From Psychrobacter sp. NG25 (lineage in GTDB: Bacteria > Pseudomonadota > Gammaproteobacteria > Pseudomonadales > Moraxellaceae): a DNA stretch of 64,000 bases. The translations under genes were made by a program, and so were the position numbers. The notes beneath the pieces are model-generated. The model did not search any database. It saw nothing but the letters and a program-made list of their open reading frames with translations, and was not told the DNA's origin. Position 1 is the first letter of the stretch. Every line of letters begins with the position of its first letter. Location of the stretch: contig NZ_JADGMV010000008.1 in assembly GCF_015234355.1 (NCBI RefSeq), positions 62,001-126,000 of the forward strand. The letters run 5' to 3'. Positions 31,647 through 40,944 of this stretch are shown here, in pieces.

Positions 31647-32036
31647 ATGGCAAAAGACACTCGCAGTCGCAAAAAGGTGACTCGCCGTTCAGTATCGGAG
31701 GGCGTAGCCCATATCCATGCGTCTTTTAATAACACCATTGTTACGATTACCGATCGTCAGGGTAATGCATTGGCTTGGGCCACTTCAGGTGGACAAGGCT
31801 TCCGTGGTTCACGTAAATCTACACCATTTGCAGCTCAGGTTGCAGCTGAAGTCGCTGGTAAAGCGGCCCAAGAATATGGTGTTAAGAATATCGACGTTTT
31901 GGTCAAAGGACCAGGACCGGGTCGTGAGTCTGCGGTAAGAGCACTAGGTGCATTGGGTTATAAAGTCAACAGCATCTCTGATGTAACCCCAATCCCACAC
32001 AATGGTTGCCGTGCGCCGAAAAAGCGCCGCGTCTAA
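31647..32036 (+). CDS. rpsK: 30S ribosomal protein S11
   Basis: Encodes 129 residues. [43 protein letters not shown] and the end [17 protein letters not shown] are fully typical. It forms the platform of the 30S subunit near the E site. 20 bp after rpsM. Confidence 0.98.
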   Translation: MAKDTRSRKKVTRRSVSEGVAHIHASFNNTIVTITDRQGNALAWATSGGQGFRGSRKSTPFAAQVAAEVAGKAAQEYGVKNIDVLVKGPGPGRESAVRALGALGYKVNSISDVTPIPHNGCRAPKKRRV

Positions 32037-32084
32037 TATTAAAGACGAAGCTTTTTATATTGAAAGCTTATAGGAGACATAACA

Positions 32085-32726
32085 ATGGCCCGCTATATTG
32101 GACCAAAACTCAAATTATCACGTCGTGAAGGTACGGATTTAGGCCTTAAGTCTGGCGTTAAACCATACGACGTAAAAACGAAAAAAGCTGGTCGTCCACC
32201 AGGTCAACATGGCGTAAGCCGTAACAAGACCTCTGAATATGCTCTACAGCTGCGTGAAAAGCAGAAAGTTAAGCGTATTTATGGTGTACTAGAGCGTCAA
32301 TTCGCTAATTACTATAAAGAATCTGCTCGTAAGCGCGGTGCTACAGGTGAAAACCTACTAGCCATGCTTGAGAGCCGTCTAGATAACGTTGTATATCGCA
32401 TGGGCTTTGGCTCAACTCGCGCAGAAGCACGTCAGCTAGTTAGTCATCGTACTATTATGGTAAAGAAAGCTGGCCGTGATGAGTTTGTTCGTGTGAACAT
32501 TCCATCAATTCAGCTTCAAGATGGTGATGTCATCGCTATCCAAGAGAAGTCTCGCGAACAACTACGTATTAAAAACGCTATTGAACTAGCGACACAACGT
32601 GGTATTCCAGAATGGCTAGATGTTGATCACAGCAAACTACAAGGCACGTTTAAACATGCGCCTGATCGTATTGATCTACCTGCTGAAATCAACGAAAGCT
32701 TGATCGTTGAGCTATACTCTAAGTAA
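32085..32726 (+). CDS. rpsD: 30S ribosomal protein S4
   Basis: Encodes 213 residues (E. coli 206). [29 protein letters not shown] and [29 protein letters not shown] (S4 RNA-binding domain) are present. It starts 30S assembly at the 5' domain, and in E. coli represses the alpha operon. GGAGACATAAC precedes the start. Confidence 0.98.
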   Translation: MARYIGPKLKLSRREGTDLGLKSGVKPYDVKTKKAGRPPGQHGVSRNKTSEYALQLREKQKVKRIYGVLERQFANYYKESARKRGATGENLLAMLESRLDNVVYRMGFGSTRAEARQLVSHRTIMVKKAGRDEFVRVNIPSIQLQDGDVIAIQEKSREQLRIKNAIELATQRGIPEWLDVDHSKLQGTFKHAPDRIDLPAEINESLIVELYSK

Positions 32727-32807
32727 ATGACGTACTGCTCGATGTCATGAAAATGGCATTGAGCAATTAACGTTAATTAAACCAGTTTAATAAATCGAGG
32801 TGACATC

Positions 32808-33815
32808 ATGATGCTAAATGCAACTGAGTTTCTAACGCCGAATGCCATTAACGTGGATACGGTTAACGAAACGATTGCGAAAGTCACGCTCGAACCGTTA
32901 GAACGCGGCTTTGGGCATACCCTAGGTAATGCCTTACGTCGTATCTTGTTATCTTCATTACCTGGTGCTGCAGTCATTGAAGCCGAGATTGATGGTGTTG
33001 ACCATGAATACTCTACGCTTGAAGGGCTACAAGAAGATGTACTTGACTTGCTTTTGAACTTAAAAGGCTTGGCAATTACACTTCATGACCAAAATGAAGT
33101 ATTTTTGACCTTGGATAAACAAGGTCCAGGCACTATTACTGCTGCAGATATCACGTTACCGCACAATGTTGACATCATCAATCCAGAATTGGTATTGGGT
33201 ACATTGAGTGATCGTGGTCATCTTAAGATGCGTTTGCGCGTAGTAATGGGTCGTGGATATGAGCCAGCAAACCAGCGCCGTGAAGATGGTGATACTAAAG
33301 CAATTGGACGCTTAAAGCTTGATGCAAGTTTTAGTCCTGTGCTTCGTGTTGCTTATCAGGTTGAGAACGCTCGTGTAGAGCAGCGTACTGATCTTGATCG
33401 TCTTATCATTGAGCTTGAAACTAATGGCACTATAGATCCAGAAGAAGCAATTCGTAAAGCAGCCACTATTTTACAACAACAGATTTCTATCTTTGTTGAC
33501 CTAGAAGCTGAAGAAGCGCCTGAGCCTGTGAAAGAGAAAGAAGAGGTTGATCCGGTGCTATTACGCCCTGTGGACGATCTTGAACTAACGGTTCGCTCAG
33601 CCAACTGCTTGAAAGCTGAAAACATTTACTATATCGGTGATTTGGTACAACGTTCAGAGACTGAACTTCTAAAAACCCCAAATCTTGGTAAGAAATCATT
33701 AACTGAAATCAAAGACGTTTTAGCGTCTAAAGATTTAGAGCTCGGTATGCGCCTAGATAACTGGCCACCAGCTGATTTACGTGTTGATGATCGCTTTTCT
33801 TATCGTAGCCGTTAA
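32808..33815 (+). CDS. rpoA: DNA-directed RNA polymerase subunit alpha
   Basis: Encodes 335 residues. The N-terminal dimerisation domain (about 1-230) includes [29 protein letters not shown]. After an acidic linker the C-terminal domain (about 250-325, [33 protein letters not shown]) is the part that binds UP elements and activators. GAGGTGACATC is upstream; the second ATG (32811) is an alternative start. Confidence 0.98.
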   Translation: MMLNATEFLTPNAINVDTVNETIAKVTLEPLERGFGHTLGNALRRILLSSLPGAAVIEAEIDGVDHEYSTLEGLQEDVLDLLLNLKGLAITLHDQNEVFLTLDKQGPGTITAADITLPHNVDIINPELVLGTLSDRGHLKMRLRVVMGRGYEPANQRREDGDTKAIGRLKLDASFSPVLRVAYQVENARVEQRTDLDRLIIELETNGTIDPEEAIRKAATILQQQISIFVDLEAEEAPEPVKEKEEVDPVLLRPVDDLELTVRSANCLKAENIYYIGDLVQRSETELLKTPNLGKKSLTEIKDVLASKDLELGMRLDNWPPADLRVDDRFSYRSR

Positions 33816-33834
33816 ACTTTAAGGATTTTTGACT

Positions 33835-34194
33835 ATGCGCCATCGTAAGAGTGGAGTCAAGCTGGGTCGTACCGGCAGTCATCGTAAGGCAATGTTTCAG
33901 AACATGACTAACTCATTATTTGAGCATGAACTGATTAAAACAACTTTACCAAAAGCTAAAGAACTACGTCGCGTTGCCGAGCCATTAATCACTATGGCTA
34001 AAGAAGACAGCGTTGCTAACCGTCGTTTAGCATTCAGCCGTATGCGTAGCAAAGCTATGGTAGGCAAATTATTTGGCACGTTAGGTCCTCGTTACCAGAC
34101 TCGTCCAGGTGGTTATTTGCGTATCGTAAAATGCGGTCATCGTGATGGTGACAATGCGCCAATGGCATATGTAGAATTAGTTGATCGTGACTAG
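33835..34194 (+). CDS. rplQ: 50S ribosomal protein L17
   Basis: Encodes 119 residues from ATG 33835 ([57 protein letters not shown]...), with AAGGATTTTTGACT upstream. It ends the alpha operon and is followed by a strong terminator. Confidence 0.97.
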   Translation: MRHRKSGVKLGRTGSHRKAMFQNMTNSLFEHELIKTTLPKAKELRRVAEPLITMAKEDSVANRRLAFSRMRSKAMVGKLFGTLGPRYQTRPGGYLRIVKCGHRDGDNAPMAYVELVDRD

Positions 34195-34217
34195 TTTTAT
34201 ACTGAATATATGATTCA

Positions 34218-34250
34218 TAAAAAAGCTCCAATTGATTGGAGCTTTTTTTT
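34218..34250 (+). terminator. Rho-independent terminator of the alpha operon
   Basis: AAAAAGCTCCA, loop ATTGAT, TGGAGCTTTTTTTT: a perfect stem with an eight-T tail 24 bp after rplQ. It also faces the end of the convergent yciO-like gene. Confidence 0.92.
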
Positions 34251-34286
34251 ATGTCTTGAATTTGGTTGATCACATTATTCATTTTA

Positions 34287-34907
34287 TTAGAGCAGTAGTG
34301 AATCAACATCAGCAGCACCTTGCCTGATAATCTCAGGTTGACTGCTGGTCATATCTACAATGGTGGTTAGCTTGGTTGTTTTTATACCTGCATTGATCAG
34401 ACCATCAATTTGATTGCCTAAGATATCTTCAATCTCGAATGGATCGTCAAGTATGTCATCACGGTTAGGTAGAATTAATGAGCTGGTTAAAATGGGTTCA
34501 TCCATAGCTTCTAAAAGTGCTTGAGCAATAGCGTTACTCGGTACTCGAATACCGATTGTTTTTTTCTTGGCATGAGACAGTTTTTTTGGTACATCTTTTG
34601 TTGCGTTTAGGATGAATGTAATAGGTGCTGGGGTATGTGCTTTTAGCTGTTTAAACTGCACATTATCTACTGTAGCGTAATTGGCAATCTCACTTAAGTC
34701 ACGGCATAATAAGGTAAATTGGTGTTTATCATCAAGCTCACGAATTTGTTTAAGTTTTTCTAACGCATCTTTGGCACCCAGACGACAACCAAAGGCATAG
34801 CTGGTATCGGTAGGGTAGATGATCAGTTGGTCTTTACGTAGCAGGTCAGCCACTTGCTCAATCAATCGAGGCTGTGGATTGTCTGGGTGAATATAGAATA
34901 CTTGCAT
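34287..34907 (-). CDS. yciO: YciO-family (Sua5/YrdC-like) protein
   Basis: Encodes 206 residues, the same length as E. coli YciO. IIYPTDTSYAFGCRLGAKDALEKLKQIRELDDKHQFTLLCRDLSE and APITFILNATKDVPKKLSHAKKKTIGIRVPSN match the YrdC fold that binds threonylcarbamoyl-AMP. TsaC/Sua5 makes the t6A precursor; YciO itself is a paralogue with a less certain role. It is placed alone between rplQ and the split epmC gene. Confidence 0.85.
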   Translation of the reverse strand: MQVFYIHPDNPQPRLIEQVADLLRKDQLIIYPTDTSYAFGCRLGAKDALEKLKQIRELDDKHQFTLLCRDLSEIANYATVDNVQFKQLKAHTPAPITFILNATKDVPKKLSHAKKKTIGIRVPSNAIAQALLEAMDEPILTSSLILPNRDDILDDPFEIEDILGNQIDGLINAGIKTTKLTTIVDMTSSQPEIIRQGAADVDSLLL

Positions 34908-35176
34908 AGTGCTTCCTTATCTTATAATTATGAGGTTTTTCTTCATTTAAATAAGTGTTTCGGTGGCTGTGTTAAGTTTGTTTACTACAGAGGATAATTC
35001 ATAAAGTATATTTTAAACGTTAATAAAGTTTATTGGTTTAAAATATGGATTTGATTATTAGTATAGCGCATAGCACATGTAACTTTAGTGGCAAGGCGTT
35101 ATTGTTCGTATAAGATCCTTAACCATTCACGTTATAAAAATCATATCATTGAGAGTTATATTGCCATTGGTTTAGT

Positions 35177-35510
35177 CTAATTGGGTGTGGAAACCTTAAG
35201 TAAAGTAAGTAATAATTTTTTAGCATCACGTGGTAGTGTCTGAGGCTCAGTAATATACTGTTCTGCTTGTCGATAAACATCATGTTCGAAGGTGCTATCA
35301 CTCGTATCAAACTCTGCAAATAAATTATCCTGCGATACTTGGAAAGGTCGCCCGCAAGCTAAAGTAAATAGACATTCCAATGCTTGCGGCTTAATTTCGA
35401 CGCGCTCAAAAGACTGCTGCTGAGCTGCTGATCGTCCATCTGGTGCATACCAGTAGCCAAAGTCAGACAACCTTCTACGAGCTTCTCCGGCCACACACCA
35501 ATGGCTGAAC
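35177..35510 (-). pseudogene. epmC: EF-P hydroxylase, C-terminal half of the split host gene
   Basis: The minus strand encodes SHWCVAGEARRRLSDFGYWYAPDGRSAAQQQSFERVEIKPQALE..., which is the C-terminal two thirds of EpmC (YfcM). Host-like sequence begins at the second half of the HExxH motif (S-H-W-C). The N-terminal half is 19 kb away at 54513-54908. An in-frame ATG from the island (35530) could allow a short protein, but it lacks the first metal-binding residues. Insertion of the island explains the break. Full EpmC hydroxylates the modified lysine of elongation factor P. Confidence 0.9.
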
Positions 35511-35519
35511 CCTAGTAAA

Positions 35520-35540
35520 CTCTTATTCATAAATGTACAT
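35520..35540 (+). repeat. Left subterminal inverted repeat of the island
   Basis: CTCTTATTC, then 6 nt, then GTACAT. Read inward from the other end (minus strand) the right copy at 54457-54478 is CTCTTATTC, 7 nt, GTACAT. It lies about 10 nt from the crossover region on this side but about 35 nt on the other side, so the ends are asymmetric. Confidence 0.75.
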
Positions 35541-35603
35541 TGTTAAGATATTGATTGATAAAGAAGTAGTCGTAATGACGTAAAATCAGATTTTTGATAG
35601 AAA

Positions 35604-35642
35604 AATGTACAATATTCCTGATAAAAGGAGATATTGTACATT
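35604..35642. repeat. Perfect 12-bp inverted repeat at the left end of the island
   Basis: AATGTACAATAT (35604-35615) and ATATTGTACATT (35631-35642) are perfectly complementary, and TCCT/AGGA extends the pairing inward. Each arm carries TGTACA, also present in the left and right end repeats (35534-35539 and 54458-54463). This suggests binding sites for the element's recombinases or a regulator. It falls in the 400-bp non-coding stretch after the island epmC gene. Confidence 0.7.
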
Positions 35643-35926
35643 AAGTGAATCATTGGAATTACTACTTTTCAAGGCACTAAGAAGCTTATATTAGCCGTGT
35701 ATATATAATTGAGACATATCAATATTTAATTTTTGATGGATTGATCTGGATTTTTATTGATCTTTCTATTAATAGATATTTTTTGTTTTATCAATAAAAT
35801 TGGGAAGGCTAGAATATTTACTATAGTTATCATCGGCTGAATAGTAGCCTGATGAATATACTTCATATGATTGCTTTGAAATTTTAAGATTAGGTAAGTA
35901 TAAATTTGCAAGATGTAGTTAGTAAA

Positions 35927-36424
35927 TTAATTATCCGTCAACGTAGAAAAATCTGTATGCATTAGTGCTTCTAAAGCTATTCTAGCCGTGGGAGGAGGAT
36001 TCGTAATCATCTCTTGATAATTGACTTCTAAGTTTTTTAGAAACACCTCTGATATTGGTCGACCTGAAAAATCATCAAAGCTAGGTGAAAAATGTATACC
36101 TATAGCTTCACACATAGCTTTTTCTAAGCCTTGGGGTCTTGCTTCAACCAATTGAAATAGCTCTTGCTCTTCACTTGTTCTACCACATTCAGTATACCAG
36201 TAACCATAGTCATCTAATTTGCGTCGTTTCTGCCCTGCCAAACAGTAATGAGCAATTTCATGTAATAGGCTTCTTGGGTAGTTTTCTTTAAAAAATATCT
36301 TCGCATTTGTATTTGCTTTTGGCGCTTCATAGTAGGGTTCATCTACTCCACCAATTATGGTTAGCGTTCGAAATAGGTGTTCAAATAAAATTTTTAGTTT
36401 GTTACACAAATGATCGTCATTCAT
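35927..36424 (-). CDS. epmC: Island-encoded EF-P hydroxylase (replacement EpmC)
   Basis: From ATG 36424 it encodes 165 residues (MNDDHLCNKLKILFEHLFRT...; a longer reading from TTG 36520 is unlikely). It has everything the host gene lost: DEPYY.AP, RSLLHEIAHYCLAGQKRRKLDDYGYWYTECGR with an intact HExxH, VEARPQGLE and the C-terminal GxxFxxSxDDFxGRP block. It is clearly diverged from the host halves (HYCLAGQKRRKL against HWCVAGEARRRL), so it is not a recent duplicate. It is the last gene of the recombination operon and lies next to the host C-terminal half. Likely role: restore EF-P lysine hydroxylation after insertion. Confidence 0.88.
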   Translation of the reverse strand: MNDDHLCNKLKILFEHLFRTLTIIGGVDEPYYEAPKANTNAKIFFKENYPRSLLHEIAHYCLAGQKRRKLDDYGYWYTECGRTSEEQELFQLVEARPQGLEKAMCEAIGIHFSPSFDDFSGRPISEVFLKNLEVNYQEMITNPPPTARIALEALMHTDFSTLTDN

Positions 36425-36527
36425 AGGAATACTTTTAAGGCATCTTAATAGCCGTAACATGAGAAAGAAAGCTTTAGATAAGCTATATTCATAAATTGTA
36501 TTTGAGCTAAACAGGAACAATATTAAG

Positions 36528-36947
36528 CTATTTATTAGATCTTTTCACTAAACTTATATGTGGAGATTCTGCTAGCTCTCTTTGAAGTTCAAAGTTCTGT
36601 CTTAGAATATTAAGATAATTCTGCACTAGAAGATCATATTCTTTTTTAAGCGTATCATACTTCAACTTTGCTTTTAATTTAAGCTCTTTTTCGTGCTGTA
36701 GCTTAGCAGTATTATTAGGCACTCCTTTAGCAAGACTTTTGCGTTCCTCTTCCGCTTTTTTTATAGCTTCACATAGTTCTGGATACCTCTCATTGCGAAC
36801 ATACCCTTTCCCTTTGCCTGCTTCTTTACCTACAGCGTCCTTAGTGATCTTGAATCGAGACGATTTCGTATCGACAATTTTAGCTGTATTAGTTATGAGA
36901 CGCTCCAAGGCATTCCAATAAACCCGTTCTGCTTGACTGGTTTTCAT
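36528..36947 (-). CDS. TnpC-like coiled-coil accessory protein
   Basis: Encodes 139 residues. The N-terminal part (ERVYWNALERLITNTAKI... FKITKDAVGKEAGKGKGYVRNERYPELCEAIKKA) looks like a small helix-turn-helix. The C-terminal part (about 70-128) is a heptad-like Lys/Glu/Leu-rich coiled coil (ELKLKAKLKYDTLKKEYDLLVQNYLNILRQNFELQREL). Position and size match TnpC, the third, small protein of Tn554-type elements, thought to set orientation or efficiency of transposition. 11 bp after the third recombinase. Confidence 0.6.
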   Translation of the reverse strand: MKTSQAERVYWNALERLITNTAKIVDTKSSRFKITKDAVGKEAGKGKGYVRNERYPELCEAIKKAEEERKSLAKGVPNNTAKLQHEKELKLKAKLKYDTLKKEYDLLVQNYLNILRQNFELQRELAESPHISLVKRSNK

Positions 36948-36958
36948 GTTGTTTTTCC

Positions 36959-38989
36959 TTACTTTAATACTAATACTGAAAGAAGGCTGTCGATTTTTTT
37001 AATGCTCGTTTTGTATTCGTGATGGACACGTTTTGGAATGTCTAGAGTGAGTTGTGATTCATAAAAATCTTTGGTTTGTAGCAAACTACTTCTAGATTCT
37101 GGTAGAAAAACGGCATTTTCGCAGCTAATACAAGCAGATGCTAAGACACCAGCACCTTTATCACAAGATTTAAGGGACATACATCCGCCAACTAAAGTAG
37201 ACCTATAACGAATCTTGCCATTTTTAACCGCTTTCTTAGTATTTTTTCTATCTTTTAGAAAATTCGGGAGCTTATTCTCTGATCTTTTTGTTTGTAAACT
37301 TTTGCCAGCGGCACCAGCTAGAGCTACACCACTATCTAATAATTCATGTAAGCTATCTGATTCCACTCTCGCTTTAGCATCTTGCCATTCTTTTCGCATG
37401 GCCTTTACTTCAGAGCCATCTCCTAAAATATTTAGGGCTCTGGAGCTCGAGTCCGCGTAATAGACTGTCATCATCATACTAATATGTTTTAGCTGAGATT
37501 TGAGAGTAGGGTATGAAACATAGCCACTAGCGGCAGAATATACGGCTAGAGAGCGTCTGAACTGATGGAGACTTAAAGGCCAAGGTTTACCTAATTTAAC
37601 TTTACTAGATATTTCACCACCATATAAAAAATTGCTAATCTCTTTTAAGTCTTGTTCTGATATTAATAGATGTTCTGACGACAACATTTGTTGTAAAACT
37701 CTTGTATTTAAGGAAGTAGTTGCATAATCAAAACGTGGATGAGGCCAGCCAAATTTTCCATTCTCAATTGAAAGAAATAATGGTAATTTACTATCATCTG
37801 CTTCTAACTGGCTCTTATTCCCAGACCATTTTAAAGCCCCTTGAGTGATAAACTTAGCTGCTTTGAAAGCTTCTTCAACGATAGAGCCTGTAACCCATTT
37901 TGTAAATTTTGGTACTCCATTGCTTTCAAGCTTTGTTGTGGTGGACCATACTACGGGTATATCACCAGTATCAGAATGAATATAACTTAATCCGTTAAAG
38001 GGAATAGATATTAATTCATTTTTTCGCATACCTGTGAACGCTGCTATTATTATAGCGCTTTTCATTTGTATCTGACTCAAGGTTGTTATTAAGCCTAACC
38101 AACTAGCATCCTTGATAATGCTTAAATCCTTTAATTCTATTAAAATACTGGTTAGCTTCGTATCTTTCTCTAAAGCAGTTTTCCAGTAAGCGCTAACTAA
38201 AGTTGTTTGTGACTTGTTACACCTGCTTACAGGCACAGACTCATCTAGTCTTAATGTATCGTCTCTTACTCTAGTACGTGCAGAAAAAACATATGCTATC
38301 TTATCAACATGTTTATTAAAAATCTGCAAACTTTCAATAGTATCTTTTAGAAGGTTTTGATAGATGCGTGAAGGAATAATCATGGTTTGTAAGGATTGAG
38401 AAGTTTCAGGGAAAACCTTTCTAGCCTTTTCTAGCTTGTCTGAGAATTCCTTTGAAGGTTGCATGTTGCACCAAAAACTACTTTGATTTAAAACAGATGC
38501 TGTATCAATAAACCTTTGTATCTTGCCTAAATACAAACCTATTTGTTTCTCCGTCGAACTATTAGTTACTAGGAAATCGATTGCACTACTGGCAGTAAAT
38601 ATATTATTAAAGTCAATATTATTGTTTACACAGTAACTAATTAGGAAAGATATAGCGACTATATCACTATTCAATTTTGACATAGAACATCCATTCATCT
38701 CACAATTCCAATTGAGAGTAAATACCTTCAAAAAATTAATTGCTGATTTGAATTCTTTGCTGTCGGTATTAATAGATGAGGATAGCTTCCGAATTTTAGT
38801 TCTAAAATTAATAGTTTTATGTGAATTGCTAGTAGCACTATAGTCCCAAATATCGTCAGAGAATAATGATAAAGCATCTCCACTCTTGGAAAGCGTTACA
38901 ATCAAACCAGATGATGGGTTTTTGATTAGGTCTTTAGATATTGGTTGTATCTCTTTAACAAGGGGTTCACGCGTCATTGTCTTGGTCAT
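36959..38989 (-). CDS. Tyrosine recombinase 3 of the island (TnpB-like)
   Basis: Encodes 676 residues. The catalytic domain is complete: R322 (FTGMRKNEL), H475-x-x-R478 (HQFRR), H502 (KHISMM) and the nucleophile at Y510 or Y511 (TVYYADS). A C-terminal cysteine cluster follows (GGCMSLKSCDKG...ACISCENAVF), a possible zinc knuckle seen in large Tn554-TnpB-like integrases. Its ATG overlaps the stop of recombinase 2 (ATGA), so both are translationally coupled. Confidence 0.85.
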   Translation of the reverse strand: MTKTMTREPLVKEIQPISKDLIKNPSSGLIVTLSKSGDALSLFSDDIWDYSATSNSHKTINFRTKIRKLSSSINTDSKEFKSAINFLKVFTLNWNCEMNGCSMSKLNSDIVAISFLISYCVNNNIDFNNIFTASSAIDFLVTNSSTEKQIGLYLGKIQRFIDTASVLNQSSFWCNMQPSKEFSDKLEKARKVFPETSQSLQTMIIPSRIYQNLLKDTIESLQIFNKHVDKIAYVFSARTRVRDDTLRLDESVPVSRCNKSQTTLVSAYWKTALEKDTKLTSILIELKDLSIIKDASWLGLITTLSQIQMKSAIIIAAFTGMRKNELISIPFNGLSYIHSDTGDIPVVWSTTTKLESNGVPKFTKWVTGSIVEEAFKAAKFITQGALKWSGNKSQLEADDSKLPLFLSIENGKFGWPHPRFDYATTSLNTRVLQQMLSSEHLLISEQDLKEISNFLYGGEISSKVKLGKPWPLSLHQFRRSLAVYSAASGYVSYPTLKSQLKHISMMMTVYYADSSSRALNILGDGSEVKAMRKEWQDAKARVESDSLHELLDSGVALAGAAGKSLQTKRSENKLPNFLKDRKNTKKAVKNGKIRYRSTLVGGCMSLKSCDKGAGVLASACISCENAVFLPESRSSLLQTKDFYESQLTLDIPKRVHHEYKTSIKKIDSLLSVLVLK

Positions 38990-40944
38990 AAAATTAAGCT
39001 TTTTCTATTAAATTCTGAGGCTACAGTGAGAAAGTTTATATGCTCATCCCAATACTCATTATAAATTCGCATTTTTATTTTTTGTTCAGCATCATCAACG
39101 AGTTCAATTACTCTATTATCTTTTCCTTTAAGAATATTGATAATCTCGTCAATTCTAAATAGCGATGGTTCTATAGATAGGAGATAGTGTTCAGGGTCAT
39201 TACGAATCATTGAAGACTTCAGTAAAGCTTCTTTCAAACTTAATAGTTTATGTATATCTTCGAAATCTATATGGATTGCAAAAAATTCACAAAATAAACA
39301 ACTTTCAAATGTAGCACAAGAAGGATTGGGAGCCTCGTTGTTGAAGCCTACTGCCTTAACAGGGTCGTTATCTGATAGGTTAGAGCAAGACCCTGCTGGT
39401 ATTTTTTCCGTATCGTAGTGAGTTGAAGTCCTGATGGATATAGTTTGTTTATTGTTTCGATTAGACCGAAAAATTGCAGTAATCATTTTTTCGTGATAAT
39501 GATTCATCTCTATTGCTTGAGACTCAATATCGATCGAAGTATAAGATTTAGCTACTGTAGTTAAAGAGTTATTCAACTTCCTAGCCACTAATGACAAATT
39601 TCCTTTAGAATGTTTTATGTAGTATTCCGCACATAGGTTTCTAATGTCCCTAGCAGTAACCCTTTTTATCCCTTTAAAAAGTGGACTGTTGTCAATAGAA
39701 CTGACAGAGCCACGTGCAAAACGCTTTAATTGACGATATTCTCCAATACGTACAAACAAGTATTCTTCACAGTCTCCAAGAAGATGGAGGCTGTCGACCC
39801 ATTCTCTAAGTTTCAAATACTGTATGAGATAACGCTTTAAATGGGAAGGAGCGGAAAATTCAATCTGTCTACCTGCTCGATATTTATGTTTTCTAGCAAA
39901 AGTTGATAAGCCAAGATTTTCCAAATTCAAGTCAGATATTTTTAAATCAAGTGTGGGTTGTATATTAGCAGCTGTAAAAGCAAGGTAAATGTAATAAAAG
40001 CAGTATGTACATAGGTTATAAGCATAAATTTTTCTAGAGTCTAAATTTTCATTTATCCATATATTTCTGTTATTTATTAATGTGTTTTGATAAAATTTTT
40101 TCTTAGCATATTCACAATTGGAATAATTCGATAAAATATTTTTTACCTTCTCAAAGGGTAAGGGTTCTCCACTATTGTAGAAACAACTAGGTAGTTTCTT
40201 TATGCCAGAGCTTCTAGTTGAATCCCAATAATAATCGTTACCTGATGATTTTGCTAAAGTAATAGGTATGGGGTAGATTTTATTTAATATGGCGTATGAG
40301 AATTCATTAAAGTATGTAATGCAGATTTGTAAGAAGTTTTTGAAGTCTTCTAATGAGGAGTCTCTCTCTTTACTGTTATATCCCATGTGACGATGCTTGG
40401 GAATAATACTAAGTATATCGATATCAGATAAGTTATAAGCAATTTTTATGAAATCTCTTGCAGTATTGAGTTTGCTGTAAAGAGTTGTAGCGCTTATAGA
40501 TTTTGCACCACTTAAGCGCGCCTTTTGATAGAGATTAACTTGATAATATTTATAATTAGATGCTAAATCATCTAAAGTAAGAGGCTTAGAGCCTTCAAAA
40601 TCACAAAAATCAAAAAAATATCTTACATTATGAAGGTGACCTCGCACCGTTTCATCTCTCAACCCTTTTTGAAGGATTTCCCTAAGGTACCTTCTCAACC
40701 ATTCTACACGTTCTATAGACAACGTTGATTTGTCAACTAGACCCGTAATATAGCTTTTAGTCTTATTTCGGAAATGACCAGAATCGTTCTCTCTATTGAT
40801 ATAGCAGACTCTACCAATATCGACTTTAAAGGACGCACCATCAGATCTTGAACCTACAATTACTGTGTATTGAGGATCAACGATATCTTCTATTTGCTTA
40901 GTGCTTATCTCAATAAGCTGCCTGTCACTGAAAGAATTAGACAT
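38986..40944 (-). CDS. Degenerate tyrosine-recombinase-family protein 2 of the island
   Basis: Encodes 652 residues from ATG 40944, with AAGGA 10 nt upstream. The order of segments matches a tyrosine recombinase, but the catalytic set is broken: the first Arg is absent (FTAANIQPTLDL), the HxxR box reads RDIR (about 432-435), the later His is Asn (KLNNSLTT), and only the Tyr-containing segment AKSYTSID remains. A C-terminal Cys cluster (C...C..CLFC) is present. It probably acts as a structural or DNA-binding partner of recombinases 1 and 3. It overlaps recombinase 1 by 8 bp. Confidence 0.75.
   Translation of the reverse strand: MSNSFSDRQLIEISTKQIEDIVDPQYTVIVGSRSDGASFKVDIGRVCYINRENDSGHFRNKTKSYITGLVDKSTLSIERVEWLRRYLREILQKGLRDETVRGHLHNVRYFFDFCDFEGSKPLTLDDLASNYKYYQVNLYQKARLSGAKSISATTLYSKLNTARDFIKIAYNLSDIDILSIIPKHRHMGYNSKERDSSLEDFKNFLQICITYFNEFSYAILNKIYPIPITLAKSSGNDYYWDSTRSSGIKKLPSCFYNSGEPLPFEKVKNILSNYSNCEYAKKKFYQNTLINNRNIWINENLDSRKIYAYNLCTYCFYYIYLAFTAANIQPTLDLKISDLNLENLGLSTFARKHKYRAGRQIEFSAPSHLKRYLIQYLKLREWVDSLHLLGDCEEYLFVRIGEYRQLKRFARGSVSSIDNSPLFKGIKRVTARDIRNLCAEYYIKHSKGNLSLVARKLNNSLTTVAKSYTSIDIESQAIEMNHYHEKMITAIFRSNRNNKQTISIRTSTHYDTEKIPAGSCSNLSDNDPVKAVGFNNEAPNPSCATFESCLFCEFFAIHIDFEDIHKLLSLKEALLKSSMIRNDPEHYLLSIEPSLFRIDEIINILKGKDNRVIELVDDAEQKIKMRIYNEYWDEHINFLTVASEFNRKSLIL

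Noticed and set aside
31717..31938. Second-frame 73-codon reading inside rpsK
   Set aside because: It is a shadow frame of a highly conserved ribosomal gene.
35177..35530. 117-codon frame as an independent complete small gene
   Set aside because: All but the first nine codons match the middle and end of EpmC; the start comes from island sequence and lacks a ribosome site, so it is a gene fragment.
35726..35911. 61-codon minus-strand frame at the left end of the island
   Set aside because: AT-rich low-complexity sequence (many Ile/Asn/Lys), no ribosome site, no family resemblance; most likely chance.
36528..36947. Small coiled-coil protein as an antitoxin
   Set aside because: Its place after three recombinases, its size and its HTH plus coiled-coil form fit a TnpC-like accessory better, and no toxin partner is next to it.
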